Shown here: piece by piece, positions 20,545-30,441 of the stretch
How the letters are laid out: every line of letters starts with the position of its first letter
How positions within the stretch are numbered: the stretch's first letter is position 1
Assembly: GCF_000304475.1 (NCBI RefSeq)
Contig: NC_018940.1
Span: 186,001 to 250,000, forward strand
DNA from: Kazachstania africana CBS 2517
Taxonomy: Eukaryota > Ascomycota > Saccharomycetes > Saccharomycetales > Saccharomycetaceae
Length of the DNA: 64,000 nucleotides
Reading direction: 5' to 3'
The notes under the pieces: generated by a model
The model's database searches: none
Seen by the model: only the letters and a program-made list of their open reading frames with translations
What the model was told of the DNA's origin: nothing
Position numbers and translations under genes: made by a program

Positions 20545-21724
20545 AGTATATTATTTTGTTGATTAATGGTCTTTGTTCAATAAGCGAAAAGAGGGTTTGA
20601 AATTACGCAAGAATGAGCTAAACCAATTGAAGTTCCGTCCATATATATATATATATATGTATATGTAAACACCTTGCTCGTACTTGATTTGTTTTTTCTT
20701 GGAAGTGGACCCTCTTTTCTGCATGTTTTTGTCATAGATGAGTCCCTTCTCTCAAGACAATATAACGCATATATACGCTGTATAATCTTAGGAGTGTACA
20801 TAATACTAATAAATGAAAAGTATCGTATGGAATGAATGCAGAAAAAGCCATGCAGCAAAAGGCGTGGGATGGCGACCTGTGATGAGCAACAGAAAAAGCC
20901 TATAGAAAAAAAGCCTCAAAGCGGTAAAAATATGTATGACGTTTCTTTTTGGTATCGGAAATAGTCTGCAGCGGATGAGCCGGAATCACAGCACGATTTT
21001 GCCGGAAAGTGTCATTTTTCTCCTTTAGGAGGGGGGTACCCTGGGCTGTGTGCCACACGCTCAAGAGAGTAATTTATGGCGATAAGAAGTTTACTTGCGA
21101 GAAAACTAGATGCCTATTCGATAAGAGTAATGTTATTAGACAATATGATTGATTCAAAAGAAAACGTCTTTCTAAGTTCGTTCTTATCTATTTTCTGTTT
21201 CCTTATCAAAAGAATACGTGTGATCTTCATCAACTGAGACCTATGTTGTTATGGAGCAAACCACCACGGGATTTGCATTTTTATTGAGCCCCATTATACG
21301 TACAAAAATAGAGTAAGATGTAAGGTGAATTCTTTTCACCCTTTTAGATAACAAGTCTCAGGCCTTGTTATCTAAAAGAAATCAAAATGACTGACACAGG
21401 TACTGCCCCTCGTTGAATGGCGGCACATCAAGATAAGCGATCTTTTTAGTTATTTAATGGAGGTGCGTGCTCATGAAGTTAGCGGAAATATTAGTAACCC
21501 TAGTAGTTTGCGATCGTAGAAGAGAGACAGGTACCAATACCTTTTCATTAACTTGACTCAGTAAGTTATATCTTTCTTAACTTTTTGCTCCCTCGGCCAG
21601 GGACAATTTTTAGACTGCAGTAGTTTTTTCCTCTTGAATACAAGGCGAAGTGCGCAACAAATATATGTATGCATCAACGAAACTTACATAGCTACAGGAC
21701 CATCTCACTAACTTACATTGACAA
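20545..21724. promoter_or_regulatory. Shared ENA / RSM10 upstream region
   Basis: This 1.2-kb divergent promoter contains an (AT)n tract at 20641-20658, a G-run (GGAGGGGGG) near 21030 and two adjacent perfect inverted repeats at 21324-21378 (separate entry). No gene is recognised. A long, complex ENA promoter responsive to salt, pH and glucose is known in S. cerevisiae. Confidence 0.5.
21324..21378. repeat. Two adjacent perfect inverted repeats (6-bp and 15-bp stems)
   Basis: GGTGAA (21324-21329) pairs with TTCACC (21335-21340) around 5 nt. Immediately after, CTTTTAGATAACAAG (21341-21355) pairs perfectly with CTTGTTATCTAAAAG (21364-21378) around 8 nt. The long arms contain GATAA/TTATC. Confidence 0.85.
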
Positions 21725-22267
21725 ATGTTGCACAGGTCTATATTCACAAGACTCCAGTCAACAGCAGCAAAACCAATACCTGTGAACTTACAAGCAATAT
21801 ATCATGACCCTTTGAAATTACCTATACTTCATGGTCATTTGAAAGCTGACTTACAATTCAGGTCATACGAAATAGAGAACCTTAAACTCTATACTGATTT
21901 CATACAAAGAGTGGCCTTCTATTTGGGCATACCAATGACCGGTCCAAAGCCTTTGCCCACAAGAAGAGAAAGGTGGACGGTTATTAGATCTCCTTTTGTT
22001 CACGCAAAATCTAAAGAAAATTTTGAAAGATCTACACACAAGAGACTGTTAAGAGTCTGGGACACAAATGACGATTTATTGGAATTCTTCATAGCTTATA
22101 TTACTAAACATTCAGTTGCTGGGGTTGGTTTAAAATGTAATGTTTATAAAAGGGAAAAAGTCCAATTAGATTGGGATCATGAAAAAATTCCCAAAATTGA
22201 GGATAATCAGAACGATTTAGTCAATTCTAAAATAATAGAGTTGTTGAACGATCCGAAATTCAAATAA
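21725..22267 (+). CDS. RSM10: Mitochondrial ribosomal protein of the small subunit, uS10m
   Basis: Component of the mitochondrial ribosome small subunit. The 180-aa product (S. cerevisiae Rsm10 203 aa) starts with a basic presequence-like [16 protein letters not shown]. The S10 fold follows, with [41 protein letters not shown], typical of uS10m. Position next to the ENA gene and YDR042C-like gene matches YDR041W. Confidence 0.93.
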   Translation: MLHRSIFTRLQSTAAKPIPVNLQAIYHDPLKLPILHGHLKADLQFRSYEIENLKLYTDFIQRVAFYLGIPMTGPKPLPTRRERWTVIRSPFVHAKSKENFERSTHKRLLRVWDTNDDLLEFFIAYITKHSVAGVGLKCNVYKREKVQLDWDHEKIPKIEDNQNDLVNSKIIELLNDPKFK

Positions 22268-22347
22268 ATAATTATAAACATATAAAGCCATGTAAATAAA
22301 CGTATATTATTTATTCATTCCTTTTTTAATACAGATGTTATAAATTT

Positions 22348-22923
22348 TTAACGCTGGTCTTTTTTCCAATGGATAAAAGATATTGCGATTGTCGAGTATG
22401 AATGAACTCCATCCCTTCTATATACTAACCCTACGTAAGGGCATGTCTTCGATACATTCCTTGAATGGAATTGTCTGTACTTTCGTTGTGATTCCCTTTT
22501 GAGTCTTGCAGCCGGTATAACCCTCTGAGTAGTCCTCACAGCATGTGATTTATCCCCTATGTTGGTAGCACTTATTGAATTATGTGCTGTATTGAAAGCT
22601 TTTGTGTATTTTCTAATCTTTGTAAGCTCTTCATGTTGCTTTGATTTGGGTAGAAATAGATATTTTAGGAAGATAAAAGTTAAAATTGATAGTAAGTGAA
22701 TATTATTATTGATAAGGATGTATAACACTTTAAATATGGATATCCTTTCAGAGTCTTCACTGAGTTTAATACTAGCCTCTGAAAAATCAAGTAAAGTTCG
22801 TCTTATATGCCTTGAAGTTAATCTCAATAGTATTATAGGAACTCTTATCACAAAAAACCAGGAACATTTCAATAGAATATAAAAAGAGCAAATCAAGATT
22901 TGGTTATATGTAATTGTTATCAT
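22348..22923 (-). CDS. Uncharacterised membrane protein, positional counterpart of YDR042C
   Basis: The 191-aa product has hydrophobic stretches near residues 7-35 and 63-90 (likely membrane segments) and a basic C-terminal part ending HWKKDQR. The function is unknown. It sits between RSM10 and an NRG gene on the same strand as S. cerevisiae YDR042C (200 aa), so orthology is inferred from size and position; I cannot compare the sequences. The start is the ATG at 22923. Confidence 0.6.
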   Translation of the reverse strand: MITITYNQILICSFYILLKCSWFFVIRVPIILLRLTSRHIRRTLLDFSEASIKLSEDSERISIFKVLYILINNNIHLLSILTFIFLKYLFLPKSKQHEELTKIRKYTKAFNTAHNSISATNIGDKSHAVRTTQRVIPAARLKRESQRKYRQFHSRNVSKTCPYVGLVYRRDGVHSYSTIAISFIHWKKDQR

Positions 22924-23162
22924 CTTATCATGAAGACGATCTCTTTATGAGTTTTATAGCAGTGTAATTCAAATCTCATCAAGATTTACTATTCTCGTCA
23001 AATTCGGATGCTTTTCCTCTTTTAATGCTAGAAAGAAGAGTGAGTAGATTGCCAATTTCTAGGTGATCTTGCGGTTTTTGTGTCACTTTTAGAAAGAGCA
23101 GAGACATTCGCTGGCGATGTTGTTCTCGACATAGATAACTCGATATCTCTTTTTCTGACAGT

Positions 23163-23249
23163 CAACATCAGATAATATAGAAAGTAGATAGATGTCACAA
23201 GACTACATTTACGAAGAGAAGAAATTGCATGATTATCATCAGGGTTAAA
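23163..23249 (-). ncRNA. SNR47: Probable C/D-box snoRNA, snR47-like
   Basis: Minus strand. A 5-bp terminal stem (TTAAC 23249-23245 with GTTGA 23167-23163, including one G-U) encloses a C box TGATGA (23242-23237) and a D box CTGA (23172-23169), for a total of about 87 nt. Between them, AATTTCTTC (23227-23219) is complementary to GAAGAAATT of 25S rRNA. If the D' box is the CTCT at 23219-23216, the fifth base upstream pairs with the A that I place at 2220, the known snR47 target. From memory, S. cerevisiae snR47 lies between YDR042C and NRG1, as here. The second guide, upstream of D, shows only weak agreement with the 18S A619 region. The C box has C rather than A/G at its first position. Confidence 0.55.
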
Positions 23250-23789
23250 AAGCTATGTCAAATTAATTTTTCCACCTGTTGGTTCGGTTGAAGAAATTCA
23301 AAGTTGTTGTTGTTAATGGTTATCATCATAGAAAATCATGCAAAATTCCTTTATAAAGCAAAACAATAAAAATGTTGTTACTTCATCTGAAGTACTCAAT
23401 ATATTTATAAAATCTGGAAGATTATATCTTCTTTGCTCACTAACAAATGATAAGACCATATAGACGATAAGTCTTGCTTTTTTCAAGTTTTCCATCTGTT
23501 AAATGAGGTCTTTTTATATAATTTTTTTTTGGTCCTGAGCGCACCAAAGTTCAAACAAGAAAAAAAAATTTAGATCAGCACCCACACCCTCTCTATCTTC
23601 TTCTTAGGGTTCATAGTGAGCGATGGGTAAACATTGATTACAGATTTAGTTACTGGAATATGTTTGAATGAAATATAGATATATAGCCTTGTATAACAGT
23701 AAGCGGGAAGTATATCTATATGGTTGTATGTATATTACTGCATACTATGCTAAGGAAAGGATTTGTGGGATTTACGTTGTGACAATCTA
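23250..23789. other. Interval between the snoRNA and the NRG gene
   Basis: AT-rich, with no gene recognised. The minus-strand frame at 23313-23495 has no features. The part nearest the snoRNA is expected to hold its promoter. Confidence 0.4.
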
Positions 23790-24539
23790 CTAGGTGAATG
23801 TCTTCTGTGGACGGAAAATTTCACCTTCAGTACATTCATCCTTGTAATTTGGCATAATACTTTTGAAATGTGTTCTGTAGTGTTGTAAACAATTATCCTG
23901 TCTACTAAATCGTTGCTGACAACCTTCAAAAGGACATTCATGATTTTTCTCACCAGTGTGTATTCTATTGTGTCTTGCAAGATGGCCTGACGTAGTGAAG
24001 CCCTTCGAGCAAGTCTTACAGATATACTTTCTTCTCTGCTCCAAACTTTCACGGAGCATTTTCTTCTTAATTGAATCGCGTTGTGGAGTACGTCTATATT
24101 GTCTTTTATTTGACACTTTTGGAAAATCATCTAAAGCTGAGCTCGTTGAGGAGGAACTATTTGAATAGCTTCTATCAAAGGTAATAGAACTGAGATCGCT
24201 GTTCATACTTTCAACGGAGAAATTTCTCGAAGACAGCGGAGAAAGCCTATGTTTTCTCTCTATGTTTGGTTTTTCAAATGTTTCAATATTGATATTTTTA
24301 TTTTCTAACGAGCTATTTACTAAATAGCGATACGTTATTGTATTTAGTTTCACTTTAGCAGCTTCTTCAATTTCACTTAATGATGCCTTGACAGCGGGCA
24401 GTAAAGTTTCAAATTTAGCTTCATTATCGTAAGATAATGAAGCACGATCTGATTTAGGGTAAAAATATGACACATCAGAGGAATCCAGTAGGGTGTTTGA
24501 AATACCCATACTGTAAACGTGAGCAACTGCAGAAAACAT
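23790..24539 (-). CDS. NRG1/NRG2-like: C2H2 zinc-finger repressor, NRG1/NRG2 type
   Basis: Nrg1/Nrg2 recruit the Tup1-Cyc8 corepressor to glucose-repressed, filamentation and stress genes. The 249-aa product (S. cerevisiae Nrg1 231, Nrg2 220) has a Ser-rich middle and two C-terminal C2H2 fingers: C174, C177, H190, H194 in YICKTCSKGFTTSGHLARH, and C202, C207, H220, H224 in ECPFEGCQQRFSRQDNCLQH. A TGEKNH linker joins them, as in Nrg proteins. In S. cerevisiae NRG1 is next to HEM13 and YDR042C, which favours NRG1. Confidence 0.88.
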   Translation of the reverse strand: MFSAVAHVYSMGISNTLLDSSDVSYFYPKSDRASLSYDNEAKFETLLPAVKASLSEIEEAAKVKLNTITYRYLVNSSLENKNINIETFEKPNIERKHRLSPLSSRNFSVESMNSDLSSITFDRSYSNSSSSTSSALDDFPKVSNKRQYRRTPQRDSIKKKMLRESLEQRRKYICKTCSKGFTTSGHLARHNRIHTGEKNHECPFEGCQQRFSRQDNCLQHYRTHFKSIMPNYKDECTEGEIFRPQKTFT

Positions 24540-27500
24540 TACTATTTTGTTCTGTGGGAATTGTGTATGTTACCTAAAAGTGATTGAATGAAGATTATTG
24601 TTAAAAATTGAACACTTTCTTAAGCCTTATTTTTGAGAAAGAGAAAGAAAAACATGGTTGAAGCCAATTCAATGAAAAAGCTTGTTACATATGCATATAT
24701 ATAAATATCCAAGAGGAAAACAGCAAAATGACAAACCTTTGATTTTATCCGTTTGAGAGAAGGCTTATTGGAAGTATCCCATTGGAAACGAGAGAGGGAA
24801 GATAAAATTCAAGCGGATGCAGTAAGATGTCGTGCAAATTTTTGCCAAGAAAAGTTTTTTCGCTACAGGGTTTTTTCAACATTTCCCGCACCGTTTTCTG
24901 AAGGAACATAAATGACGATAACACTGTACTCAAAATGTGGGTCGTTTTGATTTTTGCAGTTTTTTTCTTTTACGAGAATTGATTGTAACGTATGCATGCT
25001 GGTCACAGTCCAGAGAAAAAGAACCTAAGAGATAACATGCTACTACTGGCATAACGTCATGATATTTGTTGAAGATGAACAGAGCTTTTTTGCGCTGTTC
25101 AAGAATTTAAAGAGGGCCAAGCCAATAAAAAAAGTCTGATTTATTGGCTTATTTCATTCCAAGCCTTTTTCTTCAGGGTCTTTCTGAAAGAAATTTTCTT
25201 GGCTTGAACTTATGTTTACTTCATTTTTCTCCAGTGCTCTTCCGCCTCTCTCTGCCAAGAAAAGCGTGGAGCGGAATGATTCCGAAAAGGGTTATTACCC
25301 GATGAGTTGACGTATGAGTGGCCTACAGCCTGAAGTTAAAACGCCGGTTGAGCCAATGAGAGCACAATGTTTTGTACTCAGTGCATTAGCACATACGTTA
25401 CAGGAGAAGTGTGTTTAATGGTTGTCGTTACTTCCTTGGTGGGCTACGCCACCCATCCTTCCCACGCCCAATAAAGCACTGTAAACAACGATTTTCTACC
25501 ATATCCCTTGGCACATCAAAAATTACCATAATAGAACATGTCTCGAGCAGTATCAAACAAAACGTGCTAGCGTATCTAAAGCTTGTTAAAGGAAGTCATT
25601 TCAACGGGATTGTCCTGGTAGAAATTGTCGCCTTATTTTTTGCGGCCTCTTGTTAATTGGGAGAGACCGCGTCATTCAGATTTCTTAGAGCGGAGCGGCA
25701 GTTCCTGAAGATTGTTGTACGGCACCCTGCAGTACGGTGATTTCTCTAGATGCGGAAAGTTACCGAGAAAAGTTGGAGGGAAAAAGAAGTCTTGGCTTAG
25801 CCAAGACATATAGGACAGAAAAGGTGGGCCCCTCTGGAAGAAATGCCCATACTTTTCTGAGGGCATTTTTCCTAGAATGACCGATACAATAATACTACCG
25901 CGAAAGGAGAGAGCATAGATCGCTTTTTTATTTTTTATTTTTTTCCCACTGTGGCTTGGCATTTTGACCTTCATTATCATTTTGAAAGATATAGAAACCA
26001 CCTTAGTCGTATAGGCGTGGTTGGACTTTTTTAAGAAGTACTAGTGGCACACCAGTTTGTCGTTTTTATTACCTGAAGAAGAAATTAGCCTGCTTTCCCT
26101 TCCTATGCAAGCAGGGGACTGTAGGTTTAACATAAATCAATCAAACTGTGTATCATTCGAGATAAAGGAATCCGCTATCAAGGTGACGTTTTCTTATTTC
26201 TTTCCGGAGTACCCATAAAAGAAACAAGCTTTTCAGGATCTACTACTAATTTAATCTTCATCGAACAACTAATCCGCATTATTTTTGGCGTAACTACACT
26301 CAAGTTGTTTAACTATAACGAAAGAATGGCATATGTCTACTAAGGTAACGATTTATCCTTCGAGTGTCCTATTGTTATGGCTTGGTGAACTTGCCATCTT
26401 GCTTCCTTCAACGATTTTTATATGTACTTACAGGGAAAATAAAGGAAATTGCTCATAACCTGATGAATATTCGGCTTGACTTGAAACTATAACTTCAAAA
26501 CACGGTATACCATATGAGTCTTATATTTAGACTTGGCTACTTTGTTTTGAAAAGTTCACATCTTCTGGGCTTATCCTCTACTTTCCTCACTTATGGTCAG
26601 GCTACCTTTCGGGAACTAAATATAAACACGAGTTTTTTTCGAATTAGGTCAGATAAATCATTAAACGACATTTATATAATCATCTTCCCTCTATTAGGTG
26701 ATTATCCGAATGATCATAAGTGTATTATTTATTCTTAGTCACTAGATAGTTTCATTATATTCTTGCTCTGTTTTTCGTAGTATCATATTCAACAAAGACC
26801 TAAAGACGACCGCACTACTGCGGTAAACTAGAGTGTCCTCTAGTACCGACTTTTAGATCTTCCTGTTAAATATAAATTTTAGAGATTATAGAGTGGGAGA
26901 TGCGCTCAATTATTCCACTGTCAACACAACAGCAAAAACGCAGTGTGCTTTGACTATGATATATCAATATTTGATAATATCACCACGTAACCGATCGATC
27001 GTTATACATTATCTGTTTTCAAGAGAAAAATGTATCAAGAGCTTGTTTCTATAACGAGGATTATTGACAGCTTTTGTTACACGTGATATCCTGGATTGCT
27101 AGTGCAATTGTCTAATAGTATCAATATCTAGACCAGACATTCCAGCTTTCCGTCATGGAGATAAAGAGAGTCTTCATATTTTGAGCCGCAACAAAGTCTG
27201 ACGAATCGTACTTCTGAATAATAGCAGAGTGCATCCAATATGGTCAAACTCAACCTGTTTAACGCTCCAATGAGCTCAGAGATCACCCGCAAACGCTAAT
27301 ACTTGGTATATGTATATACTCTATATACTTGAAGCAATTTCGAACTAACATTGGATATATGATGCGTCTTCTTCTCGGGGTAGTAATTTGGAGCATATTC
27401 TTGATTGAGAAACATCCACTTTTACTTGGTCGTATAAAAGTTACGATGGTCAACCAGACAACAGCAATTGCATTGCTTTCTCTCGCATGTCCCCCTAATC

Positions 27501-28610
27501 CTGGATTTATCGCTTTACTTATAATAGAATATTCTTAATTCATTATCTTATATAAATACAAAGACATATCAACACCTAAAGTGTATGCTACAAGGAAGTT
27601 CCAATATTATTTCGATCGATATGTTCAGGAAGTTACGTATTATGTTTTTTGTCGTGGAAATACTTTACCAAATTGGCAAACTCAAGTGTATCCATTAACA
27701 TGCCACGGATGGAGAGAGGAAAAAGACTGCTTTCTACTAATTCTCTCGACGATAAGCTATGCCGCCCCATACATTCTTATAGTCGTAGTAAGACTCGAAA
27801 AAATATGCTTCATCGTCCGTGGAAACAAGAGACCATCAGAGGGTCGTAGGAGACAACAAGATACTGCAGGGACTCAACAAGGGGCTTATTTATAGTAATC
27901 GTGCTCTAATAGCTTCTCTTTTGGTGGGAGAGGTCATTTTTAGACTCAATAACTGGACTAACCTTTATCAAATTTGGTAACCAAGCTTTTCTTAAAAAAC
28001 ACGTCTAGAGCAGGCTCCATGTCTGATCAGTCCAAACTTCTACCTCAGTTGACGCCGCGGTCTATTTTTATACACCCAATAGGAAACGGAACTTCGGTTG
28101 GCGATTGATAATTGTGTATGTTGATATCCATAGAAGTAGAGGCCTTACTTTCAAGAGGACGATGAAAACGACTCCGATACGACACATTCCACATGTCAGG
28201 TTCGCAAGTGAGGAATTTGTATTGTAAGCATTGGAGATGCTCGTACTCCTCGTTCATTTCAAGAGAGAATAACACGTTACGTAACATTTTCGACGTACCG
28301 CATTAATTAGGTAAATCAACCTGCATCATTTTTTTTTTTTTTTTTTAACGTAGACAAGAACGAGCTCACAGAATTTTGAAAGCAAAGCGAAATTGATGTG
28401 ACTTTTACGAACAATTTTCGAAGGAACTTTGCCTTGTTACTCTCAGTTCTAGAAAAGATAAAGTATCTCTCGGTTCCCGAAAATATATATAAGAAAGGAT
28501 TTAATCTACTTTTATTAGGTTTCTCTGTAAGAGTTGTATTTCTGGCTTCATTTTCTCATTTTAAAGTGTCTCTGACAAGTCAAAGTAACCTATTCTCAAG
28601 TCCCCACAAC
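24540..28610. promoter_or_regulatory. 4-kb gene-free gap between the NRG gene and HEM13
   Basis: This is the largest non-coding interval in the window. All open frames are short, several lack ATG, and none has a recognisable domain. It holds an 11-bp inverted repeat carrying divergent CCAAT boxes (25119-25150), a TTACCCG Reb1-type site (25295-25301), two adjacent perfect hairpins (26809-26844), a CACGTG E-box near 27079, an 18-T run (28329-28346) and a TATATATAAG element near 28484 about 120 bp before the HEM13 ATG. No tRNA or LTR could be defined. I did not find an exact Rox1 site (YYYATTGTTCTC). Confidence 0.5.
26809..26844. repeat. Twin short hairpins
   Basis: ACCGCA-CTAC-TGCGGT (26809-26824) is followed after two As by ACTAGAG-TGTC-CTCTAGT (26827-26844). 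Both stems are perfect and both loops are 4 nt. Confidence 0.75.
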
Positions 28611-29597
28611 ATGCCGGCACCAAAAGACCCTAAAAATCTTACCATTAGAAAACAGATGGAAGAATTAATCCGTCGTAAGCAAATTGAAATCACGCAAGGT
28701 CTAGAATCCTTGGATACTGTAAAGTTCCACCCAGATTCATGGACCCGTGGTAATGATGGTGGTGGTGGTACCTCCATGGTGATTCAAGATGGTAGCACTT
28801 TCGAAAAAGGTGGTGTCAACATTTCTGTTGTTTATGGTGAATTAACACCAGGTGCTGTTATTGCCATGAAAGCTGACCACAAGAACTTAAAACTACCAGA
28901 AGATCCTGTTACAGGTTTACCAAAGTCCGAAGGTGTTAGATTTTTCGCTTGTGGTTTAAGTATGGTTATTCACCCAAAAAATCCCCATGCACCAACTACT
29001 CATGCTAATTATAGATATTTCGAAACATGGAATGAAGATGGTACACCACAAACTTGGTGGTTTGGTGGTGGTGCTGATTTAACCCCATCTTATCTTTACG
29101 AAGAAGATGCTGAACATTTCCACACTTTACACAAACAAGCTCTTGACAAGCACGACACTGAGTTGTATCCACGCTGGAAAAAGTGGGCCGATGAGTACTA
29201 TTATATTACCCACCGTGGTGAAACTCGTGGTATTGGTGGTACTTTCTTCGACGATTTTGATGACAGAGATCCACAAGAGATTTTAAAGATTGTTGAGGAT
29301 TCGTTCGATGCTTTCTTACCATCCTATTTACCAATCATTGAGAGAAGAAAAGATATGCCATTCACTGAGGAAGAAAAGCAATGGCAATTAATTAGACGTG
29401 GTAGATACGTTGAATTCAATATTATGTACGATAGAGGTACTCAATTCGGTTTAAGAACTCCAGGTTCAAGAGTTGAATCTATCATGATGACTTTACCTGC
29501 TCATGCCTCATGGGTATACAATCATCATCCAGCTCCGGGTTCAAGGGAAGAAAAATTGATGCAAGCAACTACGAAGCCAAGAGAATGGGCTAAATAG
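28611..29597 (+). CDS. HEM13: Coproporphyrinogen III oxidase, oxygen-dependent
   Basis: Sixth step of heme synthesis: oxidative decarboxylation of coproporphyrinogen III to protoporphyrinogen IX, using O2. The product is 328 aa (S. cerevisiae Hem13 328 aa) from ATG 28611, with [10 protein letters not shown] as in Hem13. The frame upstream begins at GTG 28398 and is untranslated. Family motifs are [66 protein letters not shown] and [19 protein letters not shown]. In S. cerevisiae the gene is repressed by Rox1/Mot3 under oxygen. RPC11 follows on the other strand, as in YDR044W-YDR045C. Confidence 0.97.
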   Translation: MPAPKDPKNLTIRKQMEELIRRKQIEITQGLESLDTVKFHPDSWTRGNDGGGGTSMVIQDGSTFEKGGVNISVVYGELTPGAVIAMKADHKNLKLPEDPVTGLPKSEGVRFFACGLSMVIHPKNPHAPTTHANYRYFETWNEDGTPQTWWFGGGADLTPSYLYEEDAEHFHTLHKQALDKHDTELYPRWKKWADEYYYITHRGETRGIGGTFFDDFDDRDPQEILKIVEDSFDAFLPSYLPIIERRKDMPFTEEEKQWQLIRRGRYVEFNIMYDRGTQFGLRTPGSRVESIMMTLPAHASWVYNHHPAPGSREEKLMQATTKPREWAK

Positions 29598-29783
29598 ATT
29601 TCTCTTTCAGTAACGAAAAAATTATGGCTTATTTATTTTATATATATATATATTTATTTATTTATTTATGATATTTATCATGTAAGGATATTTATTTTTT
29701 TTTAGACTAGATAATAGTTCTCTTAATGAATGACGAGATGCAGTGGAGAGAAACGAAAAATACGGAAAACCTTCTGAATATAA

Positions 29784-30116
29784 TCAGTTTTCTTTCCATC
29801 TATGACCACAATTAACACACTTATAGAAAGTTGTCATAGGCTCATCCGCAGATCTAATTTGTAATTGAAAGAAATAGGCACTTTCACCAGCACATTTATC
29901 ATAATTTGGACATTGAACTTTAGTTTGGTCGACATTATCCCAACCACCACCGAGCACGTCATCTACTTCTTTTCTTGGTAATTTCTTTCTATCGTAGATT
30001 TCGATGCCTTCAATAGGGAATTCGTATGGACAAGAATGACATTTTAAAGTGTAGATACCTGAATCTGCCAACGAGACAAGTAACATATTATTACAAACTG
30101 GACAAAAGGACAACAT
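29784..30116 (-). CDS. RPC11: RNA polymerase III subunit C11
   Basis: Small Pol III subunit for RNA cleavage, termination and reinitiation. At 110 aa it equals S. cerevisiae Rpc11. The N-terminal zinc ribbon has Cys at 5, 8, 26 and 29. The C-terminal TFIIS-like ribbon contains the catalytic acidic hairpin motif RSADEPMTTFYKC and CVNCGHRW. Convergent with HEM13. Confidence 0.96.
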   Translation of the reverse strand: MLSFCPVCNNMLLVSLADSGIYTLKCHSCPYEFPIEGIEIYDRKKLPRKEVDDVLGGGWDNVDQTKVQCPNYDKCAGESAYFFQLQIRSADEPMTTFYKCVNCGHRWKEN

Positions 30117-30441
30117 GGTGTTATATTATCATGCAACGAATGTGAGAGAGTAGTGTGGGTCGATATTTCTTTATGTTCCGGTTTCTTTTGTATTGAGCCT
30201 TTCAGACTGATGAGATGAAATTTTTATGAAATCTGATTTAGTACTGAGACGAAAAGTATTGCGAGTTCGAAGGCAGAAAAAAAAAACCCGCCGGTCTATA
30301 AATCGGAAATTGTATATACGAAAGTGGTATAATTTGTTATTATTATAATTGATATTAATATTCTTATACAATATGATGCAACTAGTATACAAAAGAAGGA
30401 ATAAGCGTAAAGTTATTATTTTGAGTTGTGTTAAATTTAAA

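Noticed and set aside
23750..24130. 126-codon minus-strand frame over the NRG gene
   Set aside because: Out-of-frame shadow of the zinc-finger gene; no domain of its own.
25672..26001. 109-codon minus-strand frame in the NRG-HEM13 gap
   Set aside because: Low-complexity Phe/Lys/Pro composition, no domain, no conserved neighbour in this place.
27581..27895. 104-codon plus-strand frame
   Set aside because: Begins at GTG with no internal ATG and shows no recognisable family.
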